Notes under the pieces: model-generated
Database searches by the model: none
What the model was told of the DNA's origin: nothing
Seen by the model: the letters and a program-made list of their open reading frames with translations, nothing else
Shown here: one piece after another, positions 27,072 to 39,709 of the stretch
Layout of the letters: every line of letters begins with the position of its first letter
How positions within the stretch are numbered: the first letter of the stretch is position 1
NCBI GenBank assembly: GCA_012295275.1
Contig: CM022679.1
Location: forward strand, 944,775-1,008,774
Source of the DNA: Chrysomallon squamiferum
Taxonomy: Eukaryota; Mollusca; Gastropoda; Neomphalida; Peltospiridae
DNA length: 64,000 nucleotides
Direction: 5' to 3'
Position numbers and translations under genes: made by a program

Positions 27072-27082
27072 CTGTTAGCCAT
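27072..27082 (-). CDS. Candidate first coding exon of unit A (MAN micro-segment)
   Basis: ATG at 27082 in a good initiation context (GTCACCATGG) is followed by GCTAACAG and then GTACGTCC, a strong donor. The coding part would be 11 bases (Met-Ala-Asn plus AG), phase 2. That is compatible with the AG acceptor proposed for the PAN exon, giving MANSIYSVLVF. The same sequence occurs 5' of B (31959) and D (38624). In E the ATG part is deleted. Inference from splice logic only; the resulting N-terminus is not a convincing signal peptide. Confidence 0.3.
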
Positions 27083-27184
27083 GGTGACCTTCTTTTCGCT
27101 AATCTAGTTGCAAATTACACATCTCGGAAAACTGTTTTAAGAGATGAACTATGATATTCCAAAGCTGCATAGATTAATATTTAA

Positions 27185-27382
27185 TGTTAGTTTTCTTTCG
27201 TAGCTTCATGTTAAATGTAACACTATTCTTATGTAACTTCTTGTTAAATGTTACTGTATGGTTAAGTAACTTCATATCAAATGTTACAGTATTGTCATGT
27301 AGCGTCTTGTTAAATGTTATAGTAATACTATAATATTTAAACTGAACCCCCGCAGCAATACTGTAAGAAGGCTCATGATAAA

Positions 27383-27419
<37 letters not shown>

Positions 27420-28291
27420 AAAATAATGGTTCTCCTTCCAATTTAGAACATACACACACAACACACAGTCATATTCATTCGGAAAAACTGTAAACAAATG
27501 TCCGAAATTAATATCATTTTATCACGTTTATTCATTATTATTTACAAATTACGACTAAAATTTGATTTCTTTAATGTACTAATGAGAGTTGTATTTTTTA
27601 GTATGTTGTTTTTGTTTATGTAAGGTGTTTTTATCATACGTAATGAATTTTTAACGGCAAATGACCAGGTAAATAATATAATTTTATTTATTATTATCAT
27701 TATTCTTTATTCAGTATTATTTTTGTTTTCAAGTTTTGCCGATAATAAAAGTGTATCATGAGTTTTTAAAGTTAGTTTTGTGGTGTTTGTCTTCATTTGG
27801 AAGCATTTGTAAGATACTATGTAACGAATATAGATTTGAAACGTAGAGATAAATTTTGTTCAATTATTAAAATCCAACAGGATAACCGAAGTAACCACAT
27901 AAATCAATAACCTTCTGTGTGACTGTTTACAAGCTGGTCAGTTTAGGTAAACTATCTCGAACGACCATAACACTTTGAGAAATGTTTGGACTGCAACAAC
28001 AACAACAACAAGAACGACAACAAAAAAGTGAAATAAAATAAAATAAATAAAATAAATTAAAATAATAATAGTGTTAAAAAGGTAAGAACAAAAAATAAAA
28101 CAAAGAAAAAGAAAAAAGAAAAGAAAAATATTTAACAAAAAGGATGACAAGTCAATGTTTATAGTATATCAAGTTAATGCAACACAATTTAGACGAAACA
28201 GAAATCCAGAAATTGAAAAATTACAAATCTCTTTCTCCTTTGTGTAATAATTACGAAGTATTGTGTTCTGTTTTATATTTCTCTGTGTTAT
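27185..28291. other. Spacer between units A and B
   Basis: Holds diverged 33-bp repeats of the 'gtagcttcatgttaaatgtt' family (27195-27330), (AAAT)n at 27382-27422, and the conserved AT-rich 3' flank of unit B. No exon recognised. Confidence 0.65.
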
Positions 28292-28524
28292 TTAGATAAC
28301 CTTTTCACAAATATATCGTGCAATACTGTCACATGGGACATCAATCCAGCCGAACCGATACAACCCAAAGTCGAAATCCACGCAGAATTCTCCAACGTTC
28401 ATGAAATTATTCGGTTCCCCTGATCCCCAGCTGGTGTAGCACAACCGTGAGCCGTCCAGCCACACCCAGTTACCGTTGTGACTCGGGTCGTGAGCTCCCA
28501 CGTGAAACAAGGTACGTTGATGAT
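28292..28524 (-). CDS. Lectin unit B, terminal exon CTL2 (EPN with WID)
   Basis: 233-bp terminal exon with the same borders as unit A. The binding loop reads SGEPNNFMNVGEFCVDFDFG, so EPN. The second loop is GWIDVPCDSIARYICEK, with WID at the WND position. This pairs the EPN form with the WID-type tail that otherwise goes with EPD in C, E and F. LCYTSW carries a Cys for Ser change relative to the others. The stop TAA is at 28292-28294. Confidence 0.9.
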
Positions 28525-28770
28525 CTAGAAAATAAATACATAAATAGATGAGAAACCCGCTCTCAACTGGACGTATACTGAAAACTGTATCGTATTCTAG
28601 GTCACACTGTATTACACATTTCTGTATGAAATGCATGGCTACCTTGATAACATTGATACTATTAGTATTGAAGAATGAATAATTCGTTTTTATTCTTCAA
28701 TTAATTTGTTCACTTCAGAAACGAGAGAGAGAGAGACGTTGTGTAATATTGGTTTCCCCGTTCTACTCAC

Positions 28771-28947
28771 CAAGAGACAACATTTCCACAATGGCTGAGT
28801 TTTTCTGATGTGAGTCTAACTGTACAAGTCTCGCACCTTCTGACTGACATCTGTGTTGAGCTGAGAGCCACGTCTGTTTGTCTGACGACAACTTCACACA
28901 TAGTGGTCCTTTTCTGATCAAACGATAACCAACTGAGTTACACCTTT
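28771..28947 (-). CDS. Lectin unit B, exon CTL1
   Basis: 177 bp, phase 1-1, with the same acceptor and donor as unit A. CNSVGYRLIRKGPLC (Asp to Val in the first loop), W-SAQHRC and SEGARLVQLDSHQKN. The frame is intact. It lies 246 bp from CTL2, a much shorter intron 2 than in A. Confidence 0.92.
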
Positions 28948-30222
28948 CTGTAACCAAACACAGAAAACACTTTGTTATAGAGATTACAAAAAAACACGTT
29001 GTTTATATATATTACAGAAAACGTTTGTTATGAGATTACAAAACATACTTTGTTGTAGAGATTACACAAAATACCAATAGTCACAAAAACAGAAACAGAC
29101 AAAGAAACACACAACAGACGTTTTTATAGAGATTACTCTTATCCATCAAGACACAGAAAGGCAAACACAGATAATCGGAAATACACAACACATTCAGTCC
29201 CATTATTAGTTTATATCTGTAAGAATGAGTGTGTATAAACAGAATGGGAGATTATTAATGCTCTGTCTAAAATGAGATTTTGAAAATATAATGTTATGCA
29301 AGATACTGTTTTTAGAACTAGCTGGAACAAAATAGTGCTATATAGATGTACTAACAGGAAAATACTGTTTTATACAGATTAATATCAAGATACTTCTATA
29401 AATTATCATAAGATCAAATACTGTGTTATATAGATTACACTGACATTAAAATCCTGTGTTATGTTGTTTATACTAACACCAAAGAGTATGGTATGTACAT
29501 TATACTAACATAAAAATTCATTGAAAAATAGATTATTGTAATATAAAATGCTATGTTATTTAGACTGCGCTAACAACAGCATATTCCTTTATAGATTATA
29601 GTGAAAACAGTTCATTTATATGTAACACTTTATCACAGAGAGAGTTAAATATGCTAATCCATGTAGATATTACTAACTTAACTAAAGAAACATTGGTAAC
29701 GTAATCAAATAAGTATTTGTCAACTTACAAATAAACAATACTAAATTGATCAAATAAACATTAGTAAACTGACCAAATAAATATTAGTAACGTAACCAAA
29801 TGAACATTAGTAAAGTTATCAAATAAACAATACTAAATTAATCAAATAAATGTTAGTAAATTGATGAAATAAACATCAGTAACGTGTCCAAATTAACATT
29901 AGTAAGGTAACTGTATAAACAATATTAACCTGATCAAGTAAACAAAGATAAAATCCAAACAAACAATTGTAGCGTATCCTCATATGATAAAAATAGTAAC
30001 ACTAGCAATAAAAAACGTAACCAGATAAATATTAACAATATAACCAGACATACAGTAATGAAATAACAAGATAATTAACAGAAACGTAACCAGAAAAAAC
30101 CCCCGATAGTAACGTAATCAGATAAATACTGACAATGTAACCAGATATACACTTGTGAAGCAACAAGATTATAAACAAAATGGTATAATAATATAAGCAG
30201 ATAATATGCAAGAAACTAATAC
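28948..30222 (-). other. Intron 1 of unit B; no gene seen
   Basis: AT-rich intron with loose short-period repeats of 'aaatactgttttatacagat' and 'ccaaataaacattagtaaa' type. About 90-95% alike by eye to intron 1 of unit C (33853-35150). Confidence 0.7.
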
Positions 30223-30431
30223 CTGACTGTAGAACGAAGTAGATGATACCAGGTGATTTCCCAACACTGAAATTATCAAGCCATCTGTTTTCCAGGTAAC
30301 AGTTTCTCTTTTCCTGGTTAAAGAAACACGTGGAACATGTTGAGTTGCGACCACAGGAAATCACACATGCTATACGTGTGTCTGTCGGTACTGGAACCGT
30401 GGTGTTTGTAAAAACTAGCACGCTGTAGATA
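30223..30431 (-). CDS. Lectin unit B, PAN/apple-like exon
   Basis: 209 bp between the proposed ATTGCCAG acceptor (phase 2) and the TCAG-GTATTAG donor (phase 1). Open throughout: PTDTRIACVISCGRNSTC, then STCFFNQEKRNCYLENRW and LQS. With CTL1 (28771-28947), CTL2 (28292-28524) and the candidate MAN start at 31959, the unit would encode 209 residues. The secretion route is unclear because no signal peptide is seen. Neighbouring lectin units have the same layout and strand. Confidence 0.78.
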
Positions 30432-31754
30432 CTGGCAATATACTGACTCATACAAACCATAGTCGAAAATAAATAAGAAAGCAATAGTTTAAAAAATGAT
30501 ATATGAGAAAATAAATGATCAGAAGTCAGATTTCAAATTGGAACAGTAGTAGTCGGAGATTTATATGAAACATCAGCAGTTAGATATATAAATGAGATAT
30601 CAAAATGAAACGGTAATAGTTACACACCAGAATGAACCAGTACTAGTCAGATATCAAAATAAAACAGTGATAGTCAGATATTAAAATGAAACTGTATCAG
30701 TCAAACTAAACAGTAGAAGACAGTTATCAGAATGAAACACTAGTAGTCAGATATCGAAACGAAATAGTAATAGTCCGGTACCAAAATGAAATAGCAGTAG
30801 TCACATATCTAAATGTAACAATTATAACACAATACAGCTTTTCATCTGATTGCATGGCAGGAACTATTGCAAAATACTGATCTTATCATTGTTTTCACCC
30901 TATTGTTAGTTGCCATGTTTGTCTGCAAATTGGTTTATTTGATCACTTAGGAGAGCATAATTGTGTATTATTTTCAAGAAAGCTGTCATATAAATATCTG
31001 ATTAATTAATTATTATTATTATTTTGTTACACGTCATCGATCACACGTACAAACCTGACAGAGCGGCATTAAAATGTGAAAGATAAAAGACATTCTACGA
31101 TGTTTGTTTAACAATTAATGAGGATAGTTTATAACATAAAATAACAAAATAACAAAAGAAGTCGGAAAACAACTCGAAGAATCCAAGTAAATAATAAATG
31201 AATTGGTTAATATGTGTGAGTACAAAGAAAATATTAGAGAACAGATTGCAGGTCAACAAGGTTTATATCATTATTTTTATTTTTTCATAATGATAATCAA
31301 TTTCTATTTGGTTTTATTAAGCACTGAGTAAATTTCGTTCAAGTAAAGAACAAAAATTACAAACTTAAGCAAAGTTTCATTTTGAAAGAAGATATGAAAA
31401 ACATTTGATTGACTGATTTGAATAAGAAAGAGCAGATCAAGAACATGCTAAGAAAGTAGAATTACAAAATTTTGTAGAAAAAGGAAAATGATGACATATA
31501 CTTAAGCTACTCTGGAAGATGATGCACTGAAAATCTTTTCTTGTAAAAGAGAAAAAAACATGCTCTGTCTACAAAGATTAAAAAGGTAGAATAACAACTG
31601 CTGGGGAAAGCTGAAAGTGGGTTTTAAAATCCACAAAATAAATTTATATGAATTTTTCTTTCTTTCAGTGTATTTAACTGTTTTGTACAGACAGGATTCA
31701 AAAAAAGAAAAAAAGAAAAAGAACAACAACAACACAAAGTAAAAAGAATTAAAA

Positions 31755-31790
<36 letters not shown>

Positions 31791-31794
31791 AATA

Positions 31795-31847
<53 letters not shown>

Positions 31848-32329
31848 GACAGACACTTGAATTAAATAATTTTCCATGTATATTTATCGGATCCACTAAG
31901 CGTGTAGAACATGGGATGGTGTATGATGAACATACAGATAGGACGTACCTGTTAGCCATGGTGACCTTCTTTTCGCTAATCTAGTTGCAAATTACACATG
32001 TCGGAAAACTGTTTTAAGAGATGAACTATGATATTCCAAAGCTGCATAGATTCATGTTCAATGTTACAGTTTTCTTAAATAAATTCATGTCAAATGTTAC
32101 AGTATTATTAAGTAGCTTCGTGTTAAATGTTACAGTATTGTTATATAGGTTCATGTCAAATGTTACAGTATTGTTATGTAGGTTCATGTCAAATGTTACA
32201 GTATTTCTATGAGACGTTATATTAAACGGCACATTATTGTCATGTAGCGTCTTGTTAAATGTCACAGTAATATTTAACATGAAGCCACGCAGTAATACTG
32301 TAAGTAGGCTTATTGTTAGCGTATGGACA

Positions 32330-32376
<47 letters not shown>

Positions 32377-32948
32377 AAAAAATAATGGTTCTCCTTCCTA
32401 TTTAGAACATACACACAAACACAAAGAAATATTCACTGGGAAAAACTTAAACAAATGTCCGAAATTAATATAATTTTATTACTTTTATTGATTATTACGA
32501 CTAAATTTTGATTTCTTTAATGTACTAATGAGAGTTGCATTTTTCAGTATGTTGTTTTTGTTTATGTAAGGTGTTTTTATCACACGTAATGAATTTTTAA
32601 CGGCAAATAACAAGGTAAGTAATATAATTTTATTTATTATGTTCATTATTCTTTATTCAGTATTATTTTTGTTTTCAAGGTTTTCCGATAGTTAGAATCT
32701 ATCATGAGTTTTTAAAGTTAGTATTGTGGTGTTTGTCTTCATTTTGAAGAATTTATAAGATATTATGTAACGAATATAGATTTGAAACGTAGAGATAAAT
32801 TTTGTCAATTATTAAAATCGAACAGGATAACCGAAGTAACCACATAAATCAATTACCTTCTGTGTGACTGTTTACAAGCTGGTCAATTTAGGTAAACTAT
32901 CTCGTACGACCATAACACTTTGAGAGATGTTTGGACTGCAACAAGAAC

Positions 32949-32997
<49 letters not shown>

Positions 32998-33246
32998 AAG
33001 GAAGAAAGAAAAATAGAATGAAATAAAATTCATTAAGATAAGAATAGTGTTAAAAAAGTAATAAGAAAAACAGAAAGAAAAAAGACAAGAAAATATATTT
33101 AACAAGTCATTGTTTATAGTATATCAAGTTAATGCAACAGAATTTAGACGAAACAGAAATCCGGAAATTGAAAAATTATACATCTCTTTCTCCTTTGTGT
33201 AATAATTACAAAGGATTGTGTTCTGTTTTATATTTCTCTGTGTTAT
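30432..33246. other. 5' region of unit B and spacer to unit C
   Basis: Contains the 26-bp repeat family (30520-30830) and the conserved block (31500-31690). (AAAT)n/(AAT)n lies at 31753-31845, the 33-bp repeats at 32045-32285, (AAAT)n at 32330-32380 and a ~50-base poly-A at 32948-32996. No further exon seen apart from the candidate start listed separately. Confidence 0.65.
31949..31959 (-). CDS. Candidate first coding exon of unit B (MAN micro-segment)
   Basis: CACCATGGCTAACAG followed by GTACGTCC, as in unit A. Phase 2 fits the PAN exon 1.5 kb downstream. The 33-bp repeat array begins about 85 bases upstream, so the repeats would sit in the promoter or 5' UTR. Supported only by conservation in A, B and D and by splice-site quality. 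Confidence 0.3.
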
Positions 33247-33479
33247 TTAGATAACTTTTTCACAAATATATCGTGCAATTTTGTCACATGTGACGTCAAT
33301 CCAGCCGAACCGATACAACCCGAAGTCTAAATCCATGCAGAATTCTCCATCATTGTTGTAATTATCCGGTTCCCCTGGTCCCCAGCTGGTGTAGCTCAAC
33401 CGTGAGCCGTCCAGCCACACCCAGGTACCGTTGTGGGTCGGGTCGTGAGCTCCCACGTGAAACAAGGTACCTTGATGAT
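33247..33479 (-). CDS. Lectin unit C, terminal exon CTL2 (EPD type)
   Basis: 233 bp with the same borders. GPGEPDNYNNDGEFCMDLDF gives EPD at the sugar-specificity triad, and GWIDVTCDKIARYICEK gives WID. The cysteines in EFC, VTC and YIC complete the two core disulfides with HRC in CTL1. Stop TAA at 33247-33249. Confidence 0.9.
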
Positions 33480-33675
33480 CTAGAAAATAAATACATAACT
33501 AGATGAGAAACCCGCTCTCAACTGGACGTATACTGAAAAGTGTATCATATTCTTTGTGACACTGTATTACAATTTTTGTATCAAATGCATGGCTACCTTT
33601 CACCACATATATGATAATATTGATACTATTAGTATTGAATAATGAATAACTCGTTTTTATTCCCGTTCTACTCAC

Positions 33676-33852
33676 CAAGAGACAACATTTCCACAATGGC
33701 TGAGTTTTTCTGATGTGAGTCTAACAGTACAAGTCTCGCACCTTCTGACTGACATCTGTGTTGAGCTGAGATCCACGTCTGTCGGTCTGACGACAACTTC
33801 ACACACAGCGGTCCTTTTCTGATCAAACGATAACCATCTGAGTTACACCTGT
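33676..33852 (-). CDS. Lectin unit C, exon CTL1
   Basis: 177 bp, phase 1-1. CNSDGYRLIRKGPLC, SSDRQTWISAQHRC, SEGARLVLLDSHQKN. It lies 196 bp from CTL2, with an intact frame. Confidence 0.92.
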
Positions 33853-35150
33853 CTGTAACCAAACATAGTAACACTTTTTTTATAGAGATTACACAAAGCA
33901 TTTTGTAATACAAATTACACAAAATACTTTGTTATAGACATTAGACAAAACACTTCGTTCTACAGTTTACATAAAACTCTTTATTTTAGAGATTACACAA
34001 AATACGCACGCAGACACAGAAACACACAAACAGAAAACACACGTTTTTATAGAGATTACTCTTATCCATCAAGACACAGAAACACAGACACAGATAATCA
34101 GAAATACACAACACATTCAGTCCTATTAGCATATCTATATCTGTAAGAATGTGTATGTACAAACAGAATGGGAGATTATTAATGCTCTGACTAAAATGAA
34201 ATTTTGAAAATATAAGGTAATGCAAAGTACTGTTTTTAGAACTAGCTGGAACAAAATAGTGCTATATAGATGTACTAACAGGAAAATACTGTTTTTACAG
34301 ATTATATTAATATCAAGATACTTGTATAAATTATGATAAGATCAAATACTGTGTTACATAGATTATACTGACATTAAAATCCTATGTTATGTTGTTTATA
34401 CTAACACCAAAGAGTATGGTATGTAGATTATACTAACATAAAAATTCATTGAAAAATAGATTACTGTAATATAAAGTGCTATGTTATTTAGACTGCGCTA
34501 ACAACAGAATATTCCTATATAGATTATAGTGAAAACAGTTCATTTATATGTAACACTTTATCACAGAGAGAGTTAAATATGCTAATCCATGTAGATATTA
34601 CTAACTTAACTAAAGAAAAATTGGTAACGTAATCAAATAAGTATTTGTCAACTTACAAATAAACAATACTAAATTGATCAAATAAACATTAGTAAACTGA
34701 CCAAATAAATATTAGTAAAGTATCCAAATGAACATTAGTAAAGTTATCAAATAAACAATACTAAATTAATCAAATAAATGTTAGTAAATTGATGAAATAA
34801 ACATCAGTAACGTGTCCAAATTAACGTTAGTAAAGTAACTGTATAAACAATATTAACCTGATCAAGTAAACAAAGTTAAAATCCAAACAAACAATTGTAG
34901 CGTATCTTGATATGATAAAAATAGTAACACTAGCAATATAAAACGTAACCAGATAAATATTAACAATATAACCAGACATACAGTAATGAAATAACAAGAT
35001 AATTAACAGAAACGTAACCAGAAAGAAACCCCGATAGTAACGTAATCAGATAAATACTAACAATATAACCAGATATATACTTGTGAAGCAACAAGATTAT
35101 AAACAAAATGTTATAATAATATAAGCAGATAATATGCAAGAAACTAATAC

Positions 35151-35359
35151 CTGACTGTAGAACGAAGTAGATGATACCAGCTGATATCCCAACACTGAAA
35201 TTATCAAGCCATCTGTTTTCCAGGTAACAGTTTCTCTTTTCCTGGTTAAAGAAACACGTGGAACATGTTGAATTCTGAGCACAGGAAAGCACACATGCTA
35301 TACGTGTGTCTGTCGGTACTGGAACCGTGGTGTTTGTAAAAACTAGCACGCTGTAGATA
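35151..35359 (-). CDS. Lectin unit C, PAN/apple-like exon
   Basis: 209 bp with the same borders as unit B; open. PTDTRIACVLSCAQNSTC, STCFFNQEKRNCYLENRW, then IYFVLQS before GTATTAG. Exons of gene C are this one, 33676-33852 and 33247-33479. No MAN-type start lies directly 5' of it: its own upstream region was joined by deletion to the PAN exon of unit D. If transcribed from the D start (38624), this exon and the D PAN exon could only be used as alternatives, because each is phase 2 in, phase 1 out. Confidence 0.78.
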
Positions 35360-36694
35360 CTGGCAACATACTGACTCATACAAACCATAGTGGTAAATAA
35401 ATTATAAAGCAATAGTTTAAAAAATGATATATGAGGAAAATAAATGATCAGAAGTCAGATTTCAAATTGGAACAGTAGTAGTCGGAGATTTATATGAAAC
35501 ATCAGCAGTTAGATATATAAATGAGATATCAAAATGAAACGGTAATAGTTACACACCAGAATGAACCAGTACTAGTCAGATATCAAAATAAAACAGTGGT
35601 AGTCAGATATTAAAATGAAACTGTATCAGTCAAACTAAACAGTGGAAGGCAATTATCAGAATGAAACAGTAGTAGTCAGACACACAAACGAGACAGTAAT
35701 AGTCCAGTGAAATAGCAGTAGTCACAAATCAAAATGTGACAACAATAACACACTTCAGCTTTTCAACTGATTCTTTGACAGGAAGTATTGCAAAATATTG
35801 ATCTCATCATTGTTTTCACCCTATTGTTAATTTCCATGTTTCTCTGAAAATGGGTTTGTTCATCTCACAGGAGAGCGAGTTTTTGTTTTGTTTCAAGAAA
35901 GCTGTCATATAAATATCTGATTAATTAATTATTATTATTATTTTGTTACACTTCATCAATCACACGTATGTATCTGAAATGTGAAAAACAAGAGACATCC
36001 TATGATATTTGTTTAACAATTAATGATTTTATTTTATTAACATAAAAGAAAACAAAAATAACAATAGAAGTCGCAAAACAACTCGAAGAATCCAAGCAAA
36101 TAATATATGACTTGATTAATATGTGTGAGTACAAAGAAAAGAATAGAGAACAGATTGCAGCTCAACAAAAAGTTTATATCATTATTTTTATTTTTATTTT
36201 TTCATAATGATAATTAATTTCTATTTGGTGTTATTAAGCATTGAGTAAATTTCGTTCAAGTGAATGACTAAAATTACAAACTTAAACAAACTTTAATTAT
36301 GAAAGAAGATTTTGAAAGAAATGTGATTTGAATAAGAAAGAGCAGATCGAGAAGATGCTAAGAAAGTAGAATTAGAAAATACTGTAGAAAGACTGTGATG
36401 AGATATATAGACAAAACTGTCCTATGTTGGAAGATGATGCATTGAAAATCTTTTCTTGTAAAAGAGAAAAAACATGCTCTGTCTATAAAGATAAAAACGG
36501 TAGAATAACAATTGTAATGGAGTGCTGGGGAAAACTGAAAGTGGGTTTTAAAATTCACAAAATAAATTTATATGATTTTCTGTTTCTTTCAGTGTAATTA
36601 ATTGTTTTAGACAGACAGGAATCAAAAAAGAAAGAAAAGAGAAAGAACAACAACAACACAAAGTAAAAATAATTAAAATAAATAAATAAATAAG

Positions 36695-36765
<71 letters not shown>

Positions 36766-36847
36766 CAAGATATACACTTGTGAAGCAACAAGATTAAAAA
36801 ATAAATGTTATAATAATATAAGCAGATAATATGCAAGAAACTAATAC
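35360..36847. other. 5' region of unit C up to the C/D deletion junction
   Basis: 26-bp repeats (35450-35760), the conserved block (36390-36620) and a long (AAAT)n tract (36676-36765). The sequence right of the tract (36766-36847) matches the last ~80 bases of intron 1 of unit C, while the left matches regions 5' of D. The tract is therefore a deletion junction. Confidence 0.7.
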
Positions 36848-37056
36848 CTGACTGTAGAACGAAGTAGATGATACCAGCTGATATCCCAACACTGAAATTA
36901 TCAAGCCATCTGTTTTCCAGATAACAGTTTCTCTTTTCCTGGTTGAAGAAACACGTGGAACATGTTGAGTTGCGACCACAGGAAATCACACATGCTATAC
37001 GTGTGTCTGTCGGTACTGGAACCGTGGTGTTTGTAAAAACTAGGACGCTGTAGATA
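36848..37056 (-). pseudogene. Lectin unit D, orphan PAN/apple-like exon (or alternative PAN exon of C)
   Basis: 209 bp with intact frame and both splice sites, nearly identical to B and C: PTDTRIACVISCGRNSTC, STCFFNQEKRNCYLENRW. No CTL1 or CTL2 exon lies between it and unit C. Its intron 1 is cut after ~80 bases at an (AAAT)n tract. It is either a gene remnant or an alternative PAN exon that splices to CTL1 of unit C, in which case it is not a pseudogene. Confidence 0.7.
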
Positions 37057-38413
37057 CTGGCAATATACTGACTCATACAAACCATAGTCGTAAATAAATA
37101 AGAAAGCAATAGTTTAAAAAATGATATATGAGGAAAATAAATGATCAGAAGTCAGATATCAAATTGGAACAGCAGTAGTCGGAGTTTTACATGAAACATC
37201 AGCAGTTAGATATACAAATAAGATATCAAAATGAAACGGTAATAGTTACACACCAGAATGAACCAGTACTAGTCAGATATCAAAATAAAACAGTGGTAGT
37301 CAGATATTAAAATTAAACTGTATCAGTCAAACTAAACAGTAGAAGACAGTTATCAGAATGAAACAGTAGTAGTCAGACATTCAAACGAGACAGTAATAGT
37401 CCGGTACCAAAATGAAATAGCAGTAGTCACATATCAAAATATAACAACAATAACACACTTTAGCTTTTCAACTGATTCTTTGACAGGAACTGTTGCAAAA
37501 TATTGATCTTATCATTGTTTTCACGCTATTGTTAATTCCCATGTTTGTCTGCAAATTGGTTTATTTGATCACTTAGGATTGCATAATTGTGTATTATTTT
37601 CAAGAAAGCTGTCATATAAATATGAGATTAAGTAATTATTATTATTATTGTTTTGTTACACTTCATGAATCACACGTACAAACCTGACGGAGCGTCATTT
37701 AAATGTGAAAGATAAAAGACATTCTACGATGTTTGTTTAACAATTAATGAGGATAGTTTATAACATAAAATAACAAAATAACAAAAGAAGTCGGAAAACA
37801 ACTCGAAGAATCCAAGTAAATAATATATGACTTGATTAATATGTGTGAGAACAAAGAAATTAATAGAGAACAGATTGCAGGTCAACAAGGTTTATATCAT
37901 TATTCTTATTTTTATTTTTTCATAATGGTAATCAATTTCTATTTGGTTTTATTAAGCTCTGAGTAAATTTCATTCAAGTAAAGAACAAAAATTACAAACT
38001 TAAGCAAAGTTTCATTTTGAAAGAAGATTTTGAAAGAAATTTGATTGACTGATTAGAATAAGAAAGAGCAGATCAAGAACATGCTAAGAAAGTAGAATTA
38101 GAAAATTTTCTAGAAAAAGGAAAATGATGACATATACTTAAGCTACTCTGGAAGATGATGCACTGAAAATCTTTTCTTGTAAAAGAGAAAAAACATGCTC
38201 TGTCTATAAAGATTAAAAAGGTAGAATAACAACTGCTGGGGAAAGCTGAAAGTGGGTTTTAAAATCCACAAAATAAATTTATATGACTTTCTGTTCCTTT
38301 CAGTGTATTTAATTGTTTTAGACAGACAGGAATCAAAAAAGAAAGAAAAGAGAAAGAACAACAACAACACAAAGTAAAAATAATTAAAATAAATAAATAA
38401 ATAAATAAATAAG

Positions 38414-38511
<98 letters not shown>

Positions 38512-38893
38512 CACAAACACTTGAATTAGATAATTTTCCATGTATATTTATCGGATCCACTAAGCGTGTAGAACGTGGGATGGTGTATGATGGAACATAC
38601 AGATAGGACGTACCTGTTAGCCATGGTGACCTTCTTTTCGCTAATCTAGTTGTAAATTAGACATCTCGGAAAACTGTTTTAAGAGATGAACTATGATATT
38701 CCAAAGCTGCATAGATTAATATTTAATGTTAGTTTTCTTTCGTAGCTTCATGTTAAATGTTACAGTATTTTATGTAGCGTCTTGTTAAATGTTACAGTAT
38801 TGTTATGAAGCGTCTTGTTAAATGTTATTTAACATTAACCCCTGCAGTAATACTGTAGGTAGGCTCATGATATGGACATAATAAATAAGTTAA

Positions 38894-38929
<36 letters not shown>

Positions 38930-39476
38930 AATGGTTCTCCTTCCTATTAGAAAACACACACACACAAACACACACACACACACACACATTCACTCGGAAA
39001 AAAAAACTGTGAACAAATGTTCGTAATTTAGAGATATTTTTTTTTTCATTATTCAAAACGAACAGGATAACCCAAGTAACCATATAAATCAGTAACCTTC
39101 TGTGCAAGCTGGTTAATTTAGATAAACTATCTCGTACGACCATAACACTTTGAGAGATGTTTGGACTGCAACAACAACAACAAGAACGACAACAAAAAAA
39201 ATGAAATAAAATAAAATGATATAAAATAAATTAAAATAATAATAGTGTTAAAAAAGGAATAATAAAATAAAGAACAAAAAATAAAAAAATAAAAAAATGA
39301 CTAAAGAAAATAGATATTTAATAAAAAGGATATCAAGTCATTGTTTATGGTATATCAAGTTAATGCAATACAATTTAGACAATTTAGAAATCCAGAAATT
39401 GAAAAATTGCAAATCTCTTTCTCCTTTGTGTAATAATTACGAAGTATTGAGTTCTTTTGCATATTTTCTGTGTTAT
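37057..39476. other. 5' region of unit D and spacer to unit E
   Basis: 26-bp repeats (37140-37450), the conserved block (38150-38350), (AAAT)n plus (AAT)n at 38388-38508, diverged 33-bp repeats (38735-38830), (AAAT)n at 38895-38928, (CA)n at 38956-38990 and the AT-rich 3' flank of unit E. No exon apart from the candidate start at 38624. Confidence 0.65.
38614..38624 (-). CDS. Candidate first coding exon for units D/C (MAN micro-segment)
   Basis: CACCATGGCTAACAG before GTACGTCC, identical to A and B. It is 1.57 kb 5' of the D PAN exon and the only such element available to gene C. Same caveats as for the A copy. Confidence 0.3.
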
Positions 39477-39709
39477 TTAGATAACTTTTTCACAAATATA
39501 TCGTTCAATACTGTCACATGTGACGTCAATCCAGCCGAACTGATAGAGCCCGAAGTCTAAATCCACGCAGAATTCTCCATCATTGTTGTAATTATCCGGT
39601 TCTCCTGGTGCCCAGCTGGTGTAGCTCAACCGTGAGCCGTCCAGCCACACCCAGGTACCGTTGTGGGTCGGGTCGTGAGCTCCCACGTGAAACAAGGTAC
39701 GTTGATGAT
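39477..39709 (-). CDS. Lectin unit E, terminal exon CTL2 (EPD type)
   Basis: 233 bp, intact. APGEPDNYNNDGEFCVDLDF (EPD), GLYQFGWIDVTCDSIERYIC. Stop TAA at 39477-39479. The exon is intact although the PAN exon of this unit is frameshifted. Confidence 0.88.

Noticed and set aside
38143-38541. Poly-Leu/Tyr/Phe-rich membrane-like protein and its relatives near other lectin units
   Set aside because: It comes from translation of AAT and AAAT microsatellites plus the conserved 5' block on the minus strand.
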